Part shown: positions 43,319-53,939 of the stretch, in pieces
Position numbering within the stretch: position 1 is the stretch's first letter
Layout: each line of letters begins with the position of its first letter
Source: Ophiosphaerella korrae
Taxonomy: Eukaryota > Ascomycota > Dothideomycetes > Pleosporales > Phaeosphaeriaceae
Length of the DNA stretch: 64,000 bases
Assembly: GCA_028456385.1 (NCBI GenBank)
Contig: JALNQF010000067.1
Location: 62,001-126,000 of the forward strand
Reading direction: 5' to 3'
Translations under genes and position numbers: made by a program
Notes under the pieces: generated by a model
The model's input: the letters and a program-made list of their open reading frames with translations, nothing else
Told to the model about the DNA's origin: nothing
Database searches by the model: none

Positions 43319-44509
43319 TCAATACATCTGCACTTCCAACAGACACCTCCTCACGCCCCCTTCACCGTCTCCACCCAACCCCTCAAAATCGATTTCATAG
43401 GCCACACACCCTCTGTTCGCACACTCCTGTCTGAACCCATCCACACTCCCGCCGACGCCAAAATACACCCTCTTAGCCGCTACAATGGATTTCCCCATTT
43501 TGACCCTCTTCATCAGCTCGGCAATCGCCTCCGTAAACGCCGCCAGGGAAGCAGGACTATATATTGTTTCTGAGCCCAATATGAAAGTATTTAAATCGGG
43601 AGCCGACGGTACGAGTCGCAGCAACGCGTCCGTGGGACACCACGACCCCGAAATAAGCGTTAGTGTCACCGCCTGCTCATTCAGTGTCTGCCGAAACCGC
43701 TCCAGCAGCTCCGGCGTAGCATACAAGTCGCCATGCTCCTCGGCGCTCAGCAACGGATTCCCAATTTCAGGGAAAAGAGCTTGGTTCTGCGCGTCGTCGA
43801 GCGTGGACACCCATGTTAAGAGGAGGTTTGGCAGCGTGACGAGTTTGAGGACGTCGACGTTGTAGTCTGTTAGGGTGAAGTACATGTCTAATTTGTTTTT
43901 GAGTGCGTATTGGAAGAGGAGGGAGCTGGGGAGTGCGCTTCCACACCCCATGTCGATGACGTGGTTGACGCGGACGAGGTCATCGAGGTCTTTGCGGGGG
44001 CCGCGGTCTAGCAGGTATTTTACTAGGTCGATGCTGCATTCCCAAGTCTTGTAGCCGCCTTCGTAAATGTTGGTTTGGAGGTCAGAGTCCTGGGTGGGAT
44101 GTTAGTGGTGCGGTTGGAAGTGGGTGGAAGACGTACTTCGAGGCCGGCTAGTGGGTTTGATGTTGAGCCGTCGTCTTCGGCCATGAGTTGGAGGCGCACA
44201 TCGAAGAGTTCGCGGCGTGGGAGGCGGACTGTGAAGCCCTTTGAACTGGTTATGGTGATTGTGGAGTAGGAAATTTTATCAGGTAACGTTGAGAGCTGGA
44301 GCGATGTTAGTGTCGCCGAAATATTTGACTGAAGACATGATGAAGAACTAATAAGTTTGCATACCTACCAGCTCATCCAAGTCATGTGTTCTAGCTGGAA
44401 TTGGTTGTGGGGCTTCAGTGCTTGGTCCTTGCTCTTGCTGGTTTTGCTCAACCACGTCATTTGGATCTTCTTCTATATCATCCCCAGAGAATCCAAAGCT
44501 GAATGCCAT
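43319..44509 (-). CDS. hpm1: protein-histidine N-methyltransferase, Hpm1/METTL18 type, 356 aa
   Basis: Three exons on the minus strand: 44509-44369, 44295-44137 and 44089-43319. The start MAFSFGFSGDD matches the N-terminus typical of Hpm1 orthologues, and an upstream in-frame ATG at 44533 is disfavoured. The linker LAGLEDSDLQTNIYEGGYKT followed by WECS leads into the SAM-binding motif VIDMGCGSALPSS. Later motifs include YFTLTDYNVDVLKLVTLPN, LISGSWCPTD and FILGSETIYSP. In yeast, Hpm1 methylates a histidine of ribosomal protein Rpl3 and affects 60S assembly and translation fidelity; METTL18 does the same in animals. All exon joins are phase 0, which fits the clean splice ends. It converges with the membrane protein gene, with 178 bp between stops. 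Confidence 0.92.
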
Positions 44510-44994
44510 TACTGATGATCTAAGGCTTCTCAAATCCAGTCTTTTGAGGGCAAGGTAGTCTCGTCGCAGGGTTCTCCAGTTATTTTCTTGAGCTTATCGA
44601 TAACATAAGGCTCGTGCACCAGTGAATGTAGACTACCCCACACTCAAACAAGCATTGGCACCCAAACATATTCAATGCCTATAGACACTAGAGCTGAGTG
44701 TTGAAACGATCATGGCGGTTCTATAGGCTCTAAGAGACACTGCACGGTATAACTAAAACAAGGTAGTGTGGTATTATTGATCGACTCAAGACTGCTCATC
44801 CCTCCAGCACATTCATGTGCGCACACATGCTCGTTATGTCGGCCCCTGATGTTAGCGTACCGGCGTGTTCGTTTTTGCAAAGACGTATACTAATATGTCC
44901 CTCGTCGCCGACTTTGCTGTACGCCAATGATAATCCATCATGTGCCCCCGATTCGTGTATTCGTAACAAATCGCTGGGTATTATGCAGGTGTGA
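44510..44994. other. intergenic between two minus-strand genes
   Basis: About 485 bp that should hold the promoter of the Hpm1 gene and the 3' end of the bHLH gene upstream of it. No frame or repeat of note. Confidence 0.45.
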
Positions 44995-45366
44995 CTACTC
45001 TTTGCCTTGCAGTCCATTCTGCTGCAGTGCCTCATCTTTCAGCCGCTGGAGTTGTGCCTCACAGGCTACCAACGTGTTCTCTGGCAGTTCCCACCCAGTC
45101 GTGTCAACCCCTCGTGACTGTGCCTCGGCAATGATGTGGGTGCGTGTAACAATCTGCTCTCGCAGGAATCTGACCGTTGCTTCAAGGACCACAGCCTCAC
45201 TGCGGCCCTGCCCCTCCATGCCCGGTACGATTGAGGCAAGTCTGTCGAAACCTTCGCGGATGGCCTCTCGCCGCTTCTGTTCGGAGCGAATATGATTCTC
45301 TTTCTTTTGCGCTTCGGTGAGGCGGGGGCGATCGGCCGGATTGGTTGGGCTTTGTGAGCTCGTCAT
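44995..45366 (-). CDS. Ino4-like basic helix-loop-helix factor, 123 aa
   Basis: Single exon. ATG 45366 (MTSSQSPTNPAD) is preferred over an in-frame ATG 31 codons upstream, whose added sequence looks like leader. The bHLH domain occupies about residues 18-75. Its basic region HIRSEQKRREAIREGFDRL has the Glu needed to read an E-box. The loop is around VPGMEGQGRSEA, and helix 2 is VVLEATVRFLREQI. The small size, with little beyond the bHLH and a short helical tail, resembles yeast Ino4, which pairs with Ino2 to activate phospholipid genes. In filamentous fungi the partner and targets are less settled, so the Ino4 label is by similarity only. Expected in the nucleus, as a dimer. Confidence 0.82.
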   Translation of the reverse strand: MTSSQSPTNPADRPRLTEAQKKENHIRSEQKRREAIREGFDRLASIVPGMEGQGRSEAVVLEATVRFLREQIVTRTHIIAEAQSRGVDTTGWELPENTLVACEAQLQRLKDEALQQNGLQGKE

Positions 45367-46624
45367 GGTGAAGAACAGCGTGCGGTGAAGGCGGAACACT
45401 TGGTAGATAATCTGGGACTGGTCTCGGGGTACTGGTGAGCCGATCCGATCCGTTTGCAACGCGTGTGGTTGTCTTAGGTTGTTGTCGCGATTTGCGCCTC
45501 AGGAAGAGGGGAGTATTTGGGCGAGGAAACGGCAGTCTAGGGGAATGCGCGCAGGCAAGTAAAACGGCTAGGAAAGAGGCGGATGTTATGGCGGCCAGTT
45601 CTCCCAGCTTAGAACGCTCTCATACTCGTTACCAAAGGATGGCATGTACCAAAAACGGCAGCACGCCAGAGGGAGAAGACTATTCGGCTACCGGTAAGGA
45701 CGCGTCAGAGGCATAGGTAAAATGTGCGGTTGGAGTTGGGACGAGCATGGTCAGAGGCTGATTCTGGTCACGGAGTAGCTAATTAGCAATAATAGCCATC
45801 GCATGCATGTGACGGCTTAGCTTGGCGCATCGACCCCAAACCAGTGTGGGGCTTGTCGAATGAGGAGACTGGTCGGCTGACGGTACGAGCCGGCGATAGA
45901 AGCAGACAGGCGCGGTGGGCGGAGCAGAGCGAAGGCGTCACGCAGAGAGGCAGGAAGGTCGTTGGAGATGGACACAGCTAGACATGGAATATCGCGTGCA
46001 CGTGCGATGATGCTGGTCGCTGCTCCGCGGCCTGCATGCTGGAGCAGGGCCCGTGTTCGTCCTTGTCCAAATGGAGACTCGAATAGATAATATTGTATCA
46101 GTGTGCGGTGACAGAAAGAAGCCCCAGATGCTGCTCGGAAGCACGTATGGCTTTTCAATACCCGGCGCAGCAAATCAAAGTTTTGCGTGGCTAATTAAAG
46201 TCGTGTTTCAAGAGCTGATGCTACGCCGTCACTCAAATGGAACGCGCAGCCCTGTCCAATACCCATCACCAACGTGTGACGCGCTCTTGGTGGAGCTTCC
46301 GCCACAGCCAACTCCGCTTTGCCGCCGCAGTGCCCAGACACCAGACTGCACACACCTGACGGGCTATCTACCGCTGTCCCTGTGAAGAGTGAAGCCTGAC
46401 AGTGCAACACCCTGAACACGACGAGGACGGCGCAGGTAGCGCAGGAGAGAGGCTACCCCACCAAACACTCCACTGGGCAGCTGCCGCCCTGAACGCCCGC
46501 ACCACTCGACTCGCGGCCAGCTTGACTTGTGATATGCGCCCAACCGGCCTCACGCCCACCCCCGTACTTCCTGCCACCTCTTCCTGAATCCTGAACACCG
46601 CATCTGGATCTCCCTCGCTCCACC
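45367..46624. promoter_or_regulatory. divergent promoter region, bHLH and Munc13-type genes
   Basis: About 1.26 kb between divergent starts. Frames of 60-118 codons occur on both strands but overlap each other and carry no recognisable domain. The 200 bp before the Munc13-type ATG are C-rich. Nothing else is supported. Confidence 0.5.
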
Positions 46625-49600
46625 ATGGATACTTCGCGGGGCAGCAATCGTAGGATCAACAGCGTCCAGGCACGGGACCGTCTGCAGCGCCACAGCTCAG
46701 CAAATGCTCGCAACAAGCGTGCCGTTTCTGCCCAGGATGCCTACCTGTGGGCTTTGCGTGTGGCCTACCTGGCCTATTTGCTCCAGCCGCGCCAGAAGCG
46801 AGTCCAACATGTGCCTGCAGCACCCAGGCCGATCCAGCGCTCCTCGACTTCGGTCACAGACCTGGTCAAGGACTTCTCCCTGATACGCGACTCCAAAAGC
46901 ACCCGCTTCCCACATAACTTCATGAGCGAGCTCGACAAGCGCATCACAAAAGTCCTCATGGGCACCGAGAGAATGCCCGAGTACAGGGACGCTACCGTCA
47001 AGCGCACCTTTGCCGTATTCTTGAATGAATTCAAGGACCCCCGGTTTCGCAAGAGCATGGACAAAGACAGAAGAGTCGAGGATTTGCTGTTGATCTTCTT
47101 CTCAAACGCCACAAAGGAGCTGCAAAAAGGGAAGCTACATACAGACGACAGCTGGAAGCTCATGGTAGACCGGCACGTTGCACTCTTCATCCGTCTGATC
47201 AGCTCCACCCTCAAAGACAACGATTGGACGAGGGATAGACCTGAGCTTGCTCAGCGCTTAGCTACAATGGAGAAAAAACTGCTGGTACACGATCAGGACC
47301 TCGCAACCGGCGATCAGCGCAACGGCGGACAAGGTGGAACGACCATCGAGGTCGAGGTCCCACGAACCTATGAGGTCAAGGACATGCCTCTCGTTTTAGT
47401 TGTGTCACGTATATTCTCTATCCCCTATTCAGACGTGCAGGCAGATATAAATAGGCATAAATCAGTGTGGACAGAAAAGGCCGCGCTACAGGATCTCAAG
47501 ACCTACCAAGCTCATCTCAGCCTCATGACCAAGAAAACATTGAACAGCGACGACTTTGATCTAGAAGAGGCATATGAGGCGTGGAAACACCAAGAGGTTC
47601 CTGATATTTCCCAAATGATCTTGGCCATTCTCCAGTCCAACCCAGAGCTCGCAAAAAGCTCACCTGGTGGCTCGGTCCCACAATTCAAGCCAAATGCTTC
47701 GCTTGACCCTGGATACTCTGATCCGTCTAGACAAGGCTCATTGTCCTCAGAGAATGGATCGTCATATGTCATTGATCAGCCCGTCGATATGAGTGGGCTC
47801 AACATTCGTGACGATGGAGCAGATACTGGCGAATCATATACATTCATCCCCTCAGATCCCCGCACATACTATCGCGCAGTGCTCAAGCAAGCGTTGACCT
47901 ATGATCTGGCTGATGCAGAACTCCACGCAAGCGAAGCGACCAGTGAAACACCCGCCATTAAGCTTTTGTCTAAGCAGTCTACAGAACTTCTTAACGAAAT
48001 CGCTGTCAGGTGGAGGCTACCACAGTTTTCACGACTCATATTGCTGATGGATGTGATTCGTGAAAAGTATGTAAATCAAGAAATCAGCCTCGATACGCTT
48101 GATGAAGCTTTCAATTACATCAAAGAACCACCGCCGCCACCGACAGACAAGAAGTCACATAGAATGAGTCAAATTCCAGCGCAAGATGCACTCTTCGATC
48201 GCACAAAATGGACTGTGCATGACTATGCGCTCAATCAACAGATTTTGCTCGCCCTCAATGAGGCTCTGCTACGCGAGCTCTTCGAGTTGTTAATGCATGT
48301 ATTTGCTAACAAAGCTCCACCAGTTGGACCCATCATGTACATCTTGGAAAATCACATATATGACGATCCAGCATTTTCTGGGACACCTGAGGATTTAGAC
48401 AAGTTTGCAGATGAGCTCAAACTAGCTTTGAAGCAAAAAGCATCAGAGGTCTATGGTGAGCTTCTTGCGAAACACATTCCTGAAACTAAAGAAGAGTGGG
48501 AGTTCTATCACGTCATCGAACTGGGGCGAGCGGTCGTCAAGCTGTGCGAAAAGATCCAGAAGCGTTATCGCAAGAATCCGGATATTATGGGCGTCAGTCC
48601 GATGATGTGTCTTGTTGAAGAAGTATTCCCTGCATACGCTGCAGACGCTCGTGATTTAGTAGCTCGCATCTTGGAAGTGGCGCACAGCAAGAACGAGACT
48701 GTTCCGGTCCAGGATGGATTCGACCTCTACAAAGAGCTTGTTGAGATCCGGCGTATACACAGCGATGCCCTACCGAATCGAAAATTTGCCTTTAAGATTG
48801 AGGATCTGCTGCAAGAATTTGTCTGGAGATGGATCGAAATGACTGATTCAAATTTATTGGGCTGGGTGGAAAATGCGTTCAAGGTGGATCAATTTCAAAT
48901 CGAATCACAGAACCAGATACCTGATAACGACGAGCGACATAGCATTTCGGTAGTAGACATCTTCCGATCTTTCAACCAAAGCATTGAGCAAATTGTCGGC
49001 CTGAACTGGGACGATGACTTTCAGTATGCCAAGTTCATGACTGCAGTATCAAAATCCATCGGTATCGCACTTGCCAGATATTGCGACCTTGTTGAGCAGA
49101 AGTTTGGCAAGGAAATGGATCGCATGACACCCGAACAAGAAGCTGCCGCTCGTCAAACGAGGCAAGAAAAGTGGATATCTATGGCCAAGGACCTTTATAC
49201 ACAGAAAGAAAAGGTTGAGCCGTTTCAATTCTATCCCGAAGTAAGGAATCCACCAGTCCACGGTTGTGTACATACTAATTCGTTCAGTCTCTCGTCAAAC
49301 TTAACAATATTGAGTACGCAATGATGCAACTGGATAAGCTAGAGCACGAGATCGGAGTCGACGCATGCGCGGAAGTCATTCAGAAGCGTGCCCCACCACC
49401 AACACAACGTCTCCGCAATAACAACTATGTGTTCACTATCAAGATCATCGAAGCAGAAGACCTAAAGGCTTGCGACATCAATGGGCTCAGTGATCCGTAC
49501 GTTGTTCTTGGCGATGAGTACCAGAAGCGTCTGGCCAAGACACGAGTCATTTACGCCAACCTAAATCCTCGATGGGATGAGACGATCGATATTACTACAA

Positions 49601-50888
49601 ATGGTCCACTCAACATTGTTGCTACGATATGGGACTGGGACGCCCTGGGCGACCATGACTGTGTTGGCCGCACTTCGCTCAAGCTTGATCCCTCACATTT
49701 CAGAGACTACATGCCACGCGAGTATTGGCTAGATCTTGATACACAGGGACGACTCTTGCTCCGTGTGAGTATGGAGGGTGAACGAGACGACATCCAATTC
49801 TACTTCGGCAAGTCGTTCAGGACACTTAAGAGGACTGAGCGAGACATGACGCGAAAAATTACGGACAAGGTGGGTGGTCACTGTTGGGATTCTAATTCAC
49901 TCTTTCTGACAAGGCTAGCTCTCAACTGTCATTAACGACATCCTTTCACGACGAACACTAAGAGCTTTGCTCAATAAAGGTATCTCTGTAAATTCTGTTA
50001 CTAGTTATTTTCGAACGGCTCGGCCGCAGTCTGTCGTCCAGGGTCCAACGCCACAAGATATTTCCCAGGCACTTACGCCTCTCTTCAGTTACTTCGACGA
50101 TAATTTCGCCATCATGAAGCAGACCCTGACAGATTCTGCGATGATCATGGTTATGACAAGACTGTGGAAAGAAGCATTGGCAACGATAGAGTCGCTGCTT
50201 GTTCCTCCACTTTCTGACAAACCATCGCAGCAACGACCTTTGACGCAGCAAGAACTTGACATCGTCTTTAAATGGTTGAAGATGTTATTCGAATTCTTCA
50301 ACGCCGCAGATGACGATGGCAACGTTGACGGTGTTCCGGTTGACGTGCTCAAATCGCCCAAGTACCACGAGCTTCAGAACCTCAACTTCTTTTACTTTGA
50401 ACAGACCGAAGATCTGATACGAACATCTGAATCAATGGCCGCGGCCAGTGCGCGTAGAGCACAGGAGCAAAATGTACGGATGAACAGGCTGTCCGCACCC
50501 GCGGCTACGGGTCATCAGTTTGGTGGCGCAGCAGGCCTCGTTGGCATGCCTACGCGCAAGCACAAGACGATTATGTTGTCGAGGAATCTGGGTACGATGA
50601 AGAAAGCAAAGGAAGAGAAGAGAAAGGAGGCTCAGGCCGAGCCTAATGACGATATGATATTGAGAATTCTACGTATGAGGCCCGAGGCGGAGAGGTATTT
50701 AAAAGACCGTAGTAGGCAAAAGGTAAGTCGATTGGTCACGTATACTTTGTACATACAACACGTTAACACACCGATAGGAGCGTCTAGCCGCCGCACAGGC
50801 TGCAGAGGCCATCGTCCGACAAAGCTTGAACGCTGGCGGTGGCCGCATGACTGGCAACATGGGTATAGGCGGAGTTCCTCGGCGATAG
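46625..50888 (+). CDS. Munc13/Ync13-type C2 and MHD protein, 1370 aa
   Basis: Four exons: 46625-49240, 49288-49869, 49919-50722 and 50778-50888. The long first exon encodes the helical Munc13-homology region (MUN/DUF810 type), for example DAYLWALRVAYLAYLLQ and FVWRWIEMTDSNLLGWVENA. Exon 2 encodes a C2 domain at about residues 900-1020 (FTIKIIEAEDLKACDINGLS, then DPYVVLGDEYQKR and IVATIWDWDALGDHD), with Asp residues placed as in calcium-binding loops. Exon 3 gives the second MHD (LTPLFSYFDDNFAIMKQTL). This order, MHD1-C2-MHD2, matches fission-yeast Ync13 and its ascomycete relatives. Ync13 acts at the plasma membrane in exocytosis-endocytosis balance and septum integrity. The short last exon adds only 36 residues. 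Confidence 0.92.
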
Positions 50889-52551
50889 ACTGGCATTCCT
50901 ATTGCTTCCAAATCTTTGTATGTCTTTTCGATGTCTGATACCTCTGCATTCTTATCGTGGGTTTCGGTCAAGGAGGAGCTGGCGTTTGGTGGGATGTGTT
51001 TATATAATGGTAATGCTGGTGGCATCTTACGGTTATGAGTGGAGGGGAGAGAGAGTTATGATGCATCGGGCTTTGACATGACATGAAGTAGATCATCTAG
51101 CTATCCATGCGATAGGAATTATGATATGCGTCAGGCTGAATCAACTTAGTCATTCGTGTTTGTCTTGTGAGAGTATATAAACCTCTTGTTGTATCTCTGC
51201 TGTACATCTCCCGTTATCACCTTCCCACCACCCTTCGCTCTCCCAAAACTATATGCAAATTTACTAGAACAATGAGTCATACAAATAACCTCATCTGTAG
51301 TAAGCCGTTCGTAGTCGCCAGCACCGCCCTAGCAGATGTGAGCGTGCTGCTAAAAGTGAGCGGCGGCCTTAGCCATGCCGACTACGACTTACCCGCTAAA
51401 ATCCTCCGCAACTGCTTAACATACTTCAAAGAATGGTGATCCTGCCTTCCTATTACTTCCAGATACAAAAAAAATAAACAAACTTGATCTAAATTGCCTC
51501 ATGGTGCCCAAATCTTCAACCGACGCGTTATGCACCGTTGTCCACACTTGTTCTAGCCTGTGGCCTCGCACACAGTCCGAAATCTAACAAGCCTATGTAT
51601 GTTATGTTGCAGAGTGGTGAAGCTTACTTAGCAAATCAGTCACTAATTGTTTCCACACGAACTCGCAAGCACATTCGGAGTCTTTGTGCACTTTGCACAA
51701 CACGGCAGTCTCCCATCATGCCACTTCAATGCAACCAAGTTCGATAAAGGGGTTCTTCGGCGATGCCTGGGCGCTCTCTCTCTCTCTCTCACACACACAC
51801 GCTCATTTTAGACCTGTTTCCGCAACGCGCTTATCGATACTTATTTTCTCTGCGTAAATCTAGAACTGGGCGCGCTGTATATACATTGCCATATGGGCAA
51901 GTTATCGAGATATATGTAAGTTTTATTCCAAGGTCGGGATTGAGGACCTTGGCTGCCAATATGTTTGTCAATCTCGCTTCACCGGTCTTGCTGGTAGAGT
52001 ATGGGTACAACTGGCCGATGAACTTCTTGCTTGATTGTTTGATGACTTTGCAGCGGTTTCGAGTTGTGCCGTTTGACAAGGCAGGGATAGAGGCTGTGCG
52101 GGAGCGGTGGGATGCGGAGAGTGAGGGCATATGTATGCGGCATCATAGACATTACATGGTGGAGTTGGGGGAAGGACAGCGATGATGTGGGTGTGGGTAA
52201 AGAGGATGATCAGGGAACTTCTGGATAGGCCAACCTCTGGGCAAACTCAGCGATCTCAAGGGCCCAGCTGACAGGAAAGTATCATCCACGCAAGTTTGAA
52301 AGGGAGGCGAATACGACGTCTCAATCCCGCCGCAACACCTCTTCACATATACGACAGGGCGAAGGCAAACTTGCACATGCTCGAATAGTGATATACATTA
52401 CTTCAGCAAAGAATAGCCTAGCCTTCCCACTGACGCCGCAACATGTTATGTCTGCATTATGCGGCGCCAATTTGAAGCATATTCATGCTTCCTACACATC
52501 ATTTTACAATCTACTAATACAAATCGCTTCGGATATTGTGAATCAAGTCTA
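50889..52551. other. 1.66 kb between convergent genes, two small candidate frames
   Basis: Holds the 3' flanks of the Munc13-type and SWR1 genes. A plus-strand frame at 51274-51439 (MSHTNNLICSKPFVVAST..) and a longer one at 51763-52185 are the only protein-like stretches. A ctctctctcacacacac microsatellite lies at about 51775-51800. No convincing splice path joins the two frames. Confidence 0.5.
51763..52185 (+). CDS. weak candidate ORF, 140 aa
   Basis: An open frame from ATG 51763 whose first 12 codons read through the CT/CA microsatellite, so the true start, if any, is probably later or in another exon. The C-terminal 70 residues look most protein-like (NWPMNFLLDCLMTLQRFR and AGIEAVRERWDAESEG). 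There is a faint resemblance of the segment SGLRTLAANMF to the helical part that follows BTB/POZ domains in fungal proteins, but it is too short to rely on. It could be a relic of a larger gene or chance. Confidence 0.25.
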   Translation: MPGRSLSLSHTHTLILDLFPQRAYRYLFSLRKSRTGRAVYTLPYGQVIEIYVSFIPRSGLRTLAANMFVNLASPVLLVEYGYNWPMNFLLDCLMTLQRFRVVPFDKAGIEAVRERWDAESEGICMRHHRHYMVELGEGQR

Positions 52552-53899
52552 CTAATACTTCTTCTTCCTTTGACGCACATGAGGATCTTGGCCTTTCCTA
52601 CTTCGTTTCTGTCGATCGGTAGGAGGGCGGTATGGTTGGTTGCCATACTCTTCTCTGTACAAACTGAGCATGTATTCATCGACGTGGCGTTTGTCTTTCT
52701 CGTTGCCGTCTGCGTCGAGGTCCTCATCTTGCGTAATGGCGGTTGCGGACGTGGCTCGTGTAGCATTGTTAGAGGACTCGTTGAAGTCGATTTGATCGTC
52801 GTGGATTTCGTCGACGATTTCTTTTTGTGCGATGGAGGCGGCGTTGCGATCCTCGGTGTCTTCTACTGTGTTCATAACACGTGAGTCACCCAGGATGCCC
52901 GCTCTTTCGCCCAATACCCTGTCCATAGCCACGCCTGCTTCGTCACTAGTATCGATGCCCATATGATCGTCAAGCGCATCACGCCATGTAACCTTGTTGA
53001 AGGTGTCAGTTGTGAAATCGCCTTTTTGAATGATGACGTCATCGAGCAATCGCTTCTGGTTTGACTTGCGTAGGATGTTTGATTCAATGGTGTATTCGCT
53101 GACAAACTTGTAGATATGCACATCGCGAGTTTGGCCAATACGGTGAGCGCGATCTTGACATTGTTTATCCATGGCGGGGTTCCAGTCAAGGTCATAAAAT
53201 ATGACAGTGTCGGCGCCCGTAAGGTTGATGCCTAGTCCACCAGAGCGTGATGAGAGAATGAAGCAGAGAATACGATCGTCGCTATTAAAACGGTCCGTCA
53301 GAATTTGGCGTTGTTCGACTTTCGTAGATCCATCAAGGCGTAAATAACGGTGGCCATGAATATTCAAGAATTGCTCCAGAACGTCGAGGACCTTGGTCAT
53401 CTGGGTGAAGATTAAGGCGCGATGGCCACCCGCCTGGAGGTCGCGAAGGAGAGTAGCAAGCCGCTGCAATTTGCCACAATCGTACTGAAGGAGACGTTTA
53501 TCAGGGAATGCAATGGACTGTCGGATTCGCGATTCATGGAACGGGTCCGGCTTGTGGGCCAAATCTGAGGATCTTATAAGCTCTACGCCTCGCTTTGATA
53601 AAATCAACGGAGCTATCTCCTCCGCTGCTACTGCAGGCGTGACACAGGTGAAGCGAGTAATAAGAGGTTTCAGTACTTCAGCACGTTGTTCGAGAGTCGG
53701 CACCATGTCATAGAAGTGAGTTACTTGCTCGTTGTTCCATTCGAGCGAGGCCGCAATTGAATGGGGGCTTCTGAAACCGAGCTCGCCATGGTAGTCTCGA
53801 ATAGTCACTAGCTCAGGTGCATCATGCCTGGGCTGGATGTGTGCCTGTGGGAAAGGTTGTTGATACGGGTTGTAGTGTTGTTGCATCGGAAACGTATGG

Positions 53900-53939
<40 letters not shown>

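Noticed and set aside
49321..49935. separate gene starting MMQLDKLEHE with a C2 domain
   Set aside because: The Met codons are internal. A 47-bp intron joins this frame in phase to the long upstream exon of the Munc13-type gene.
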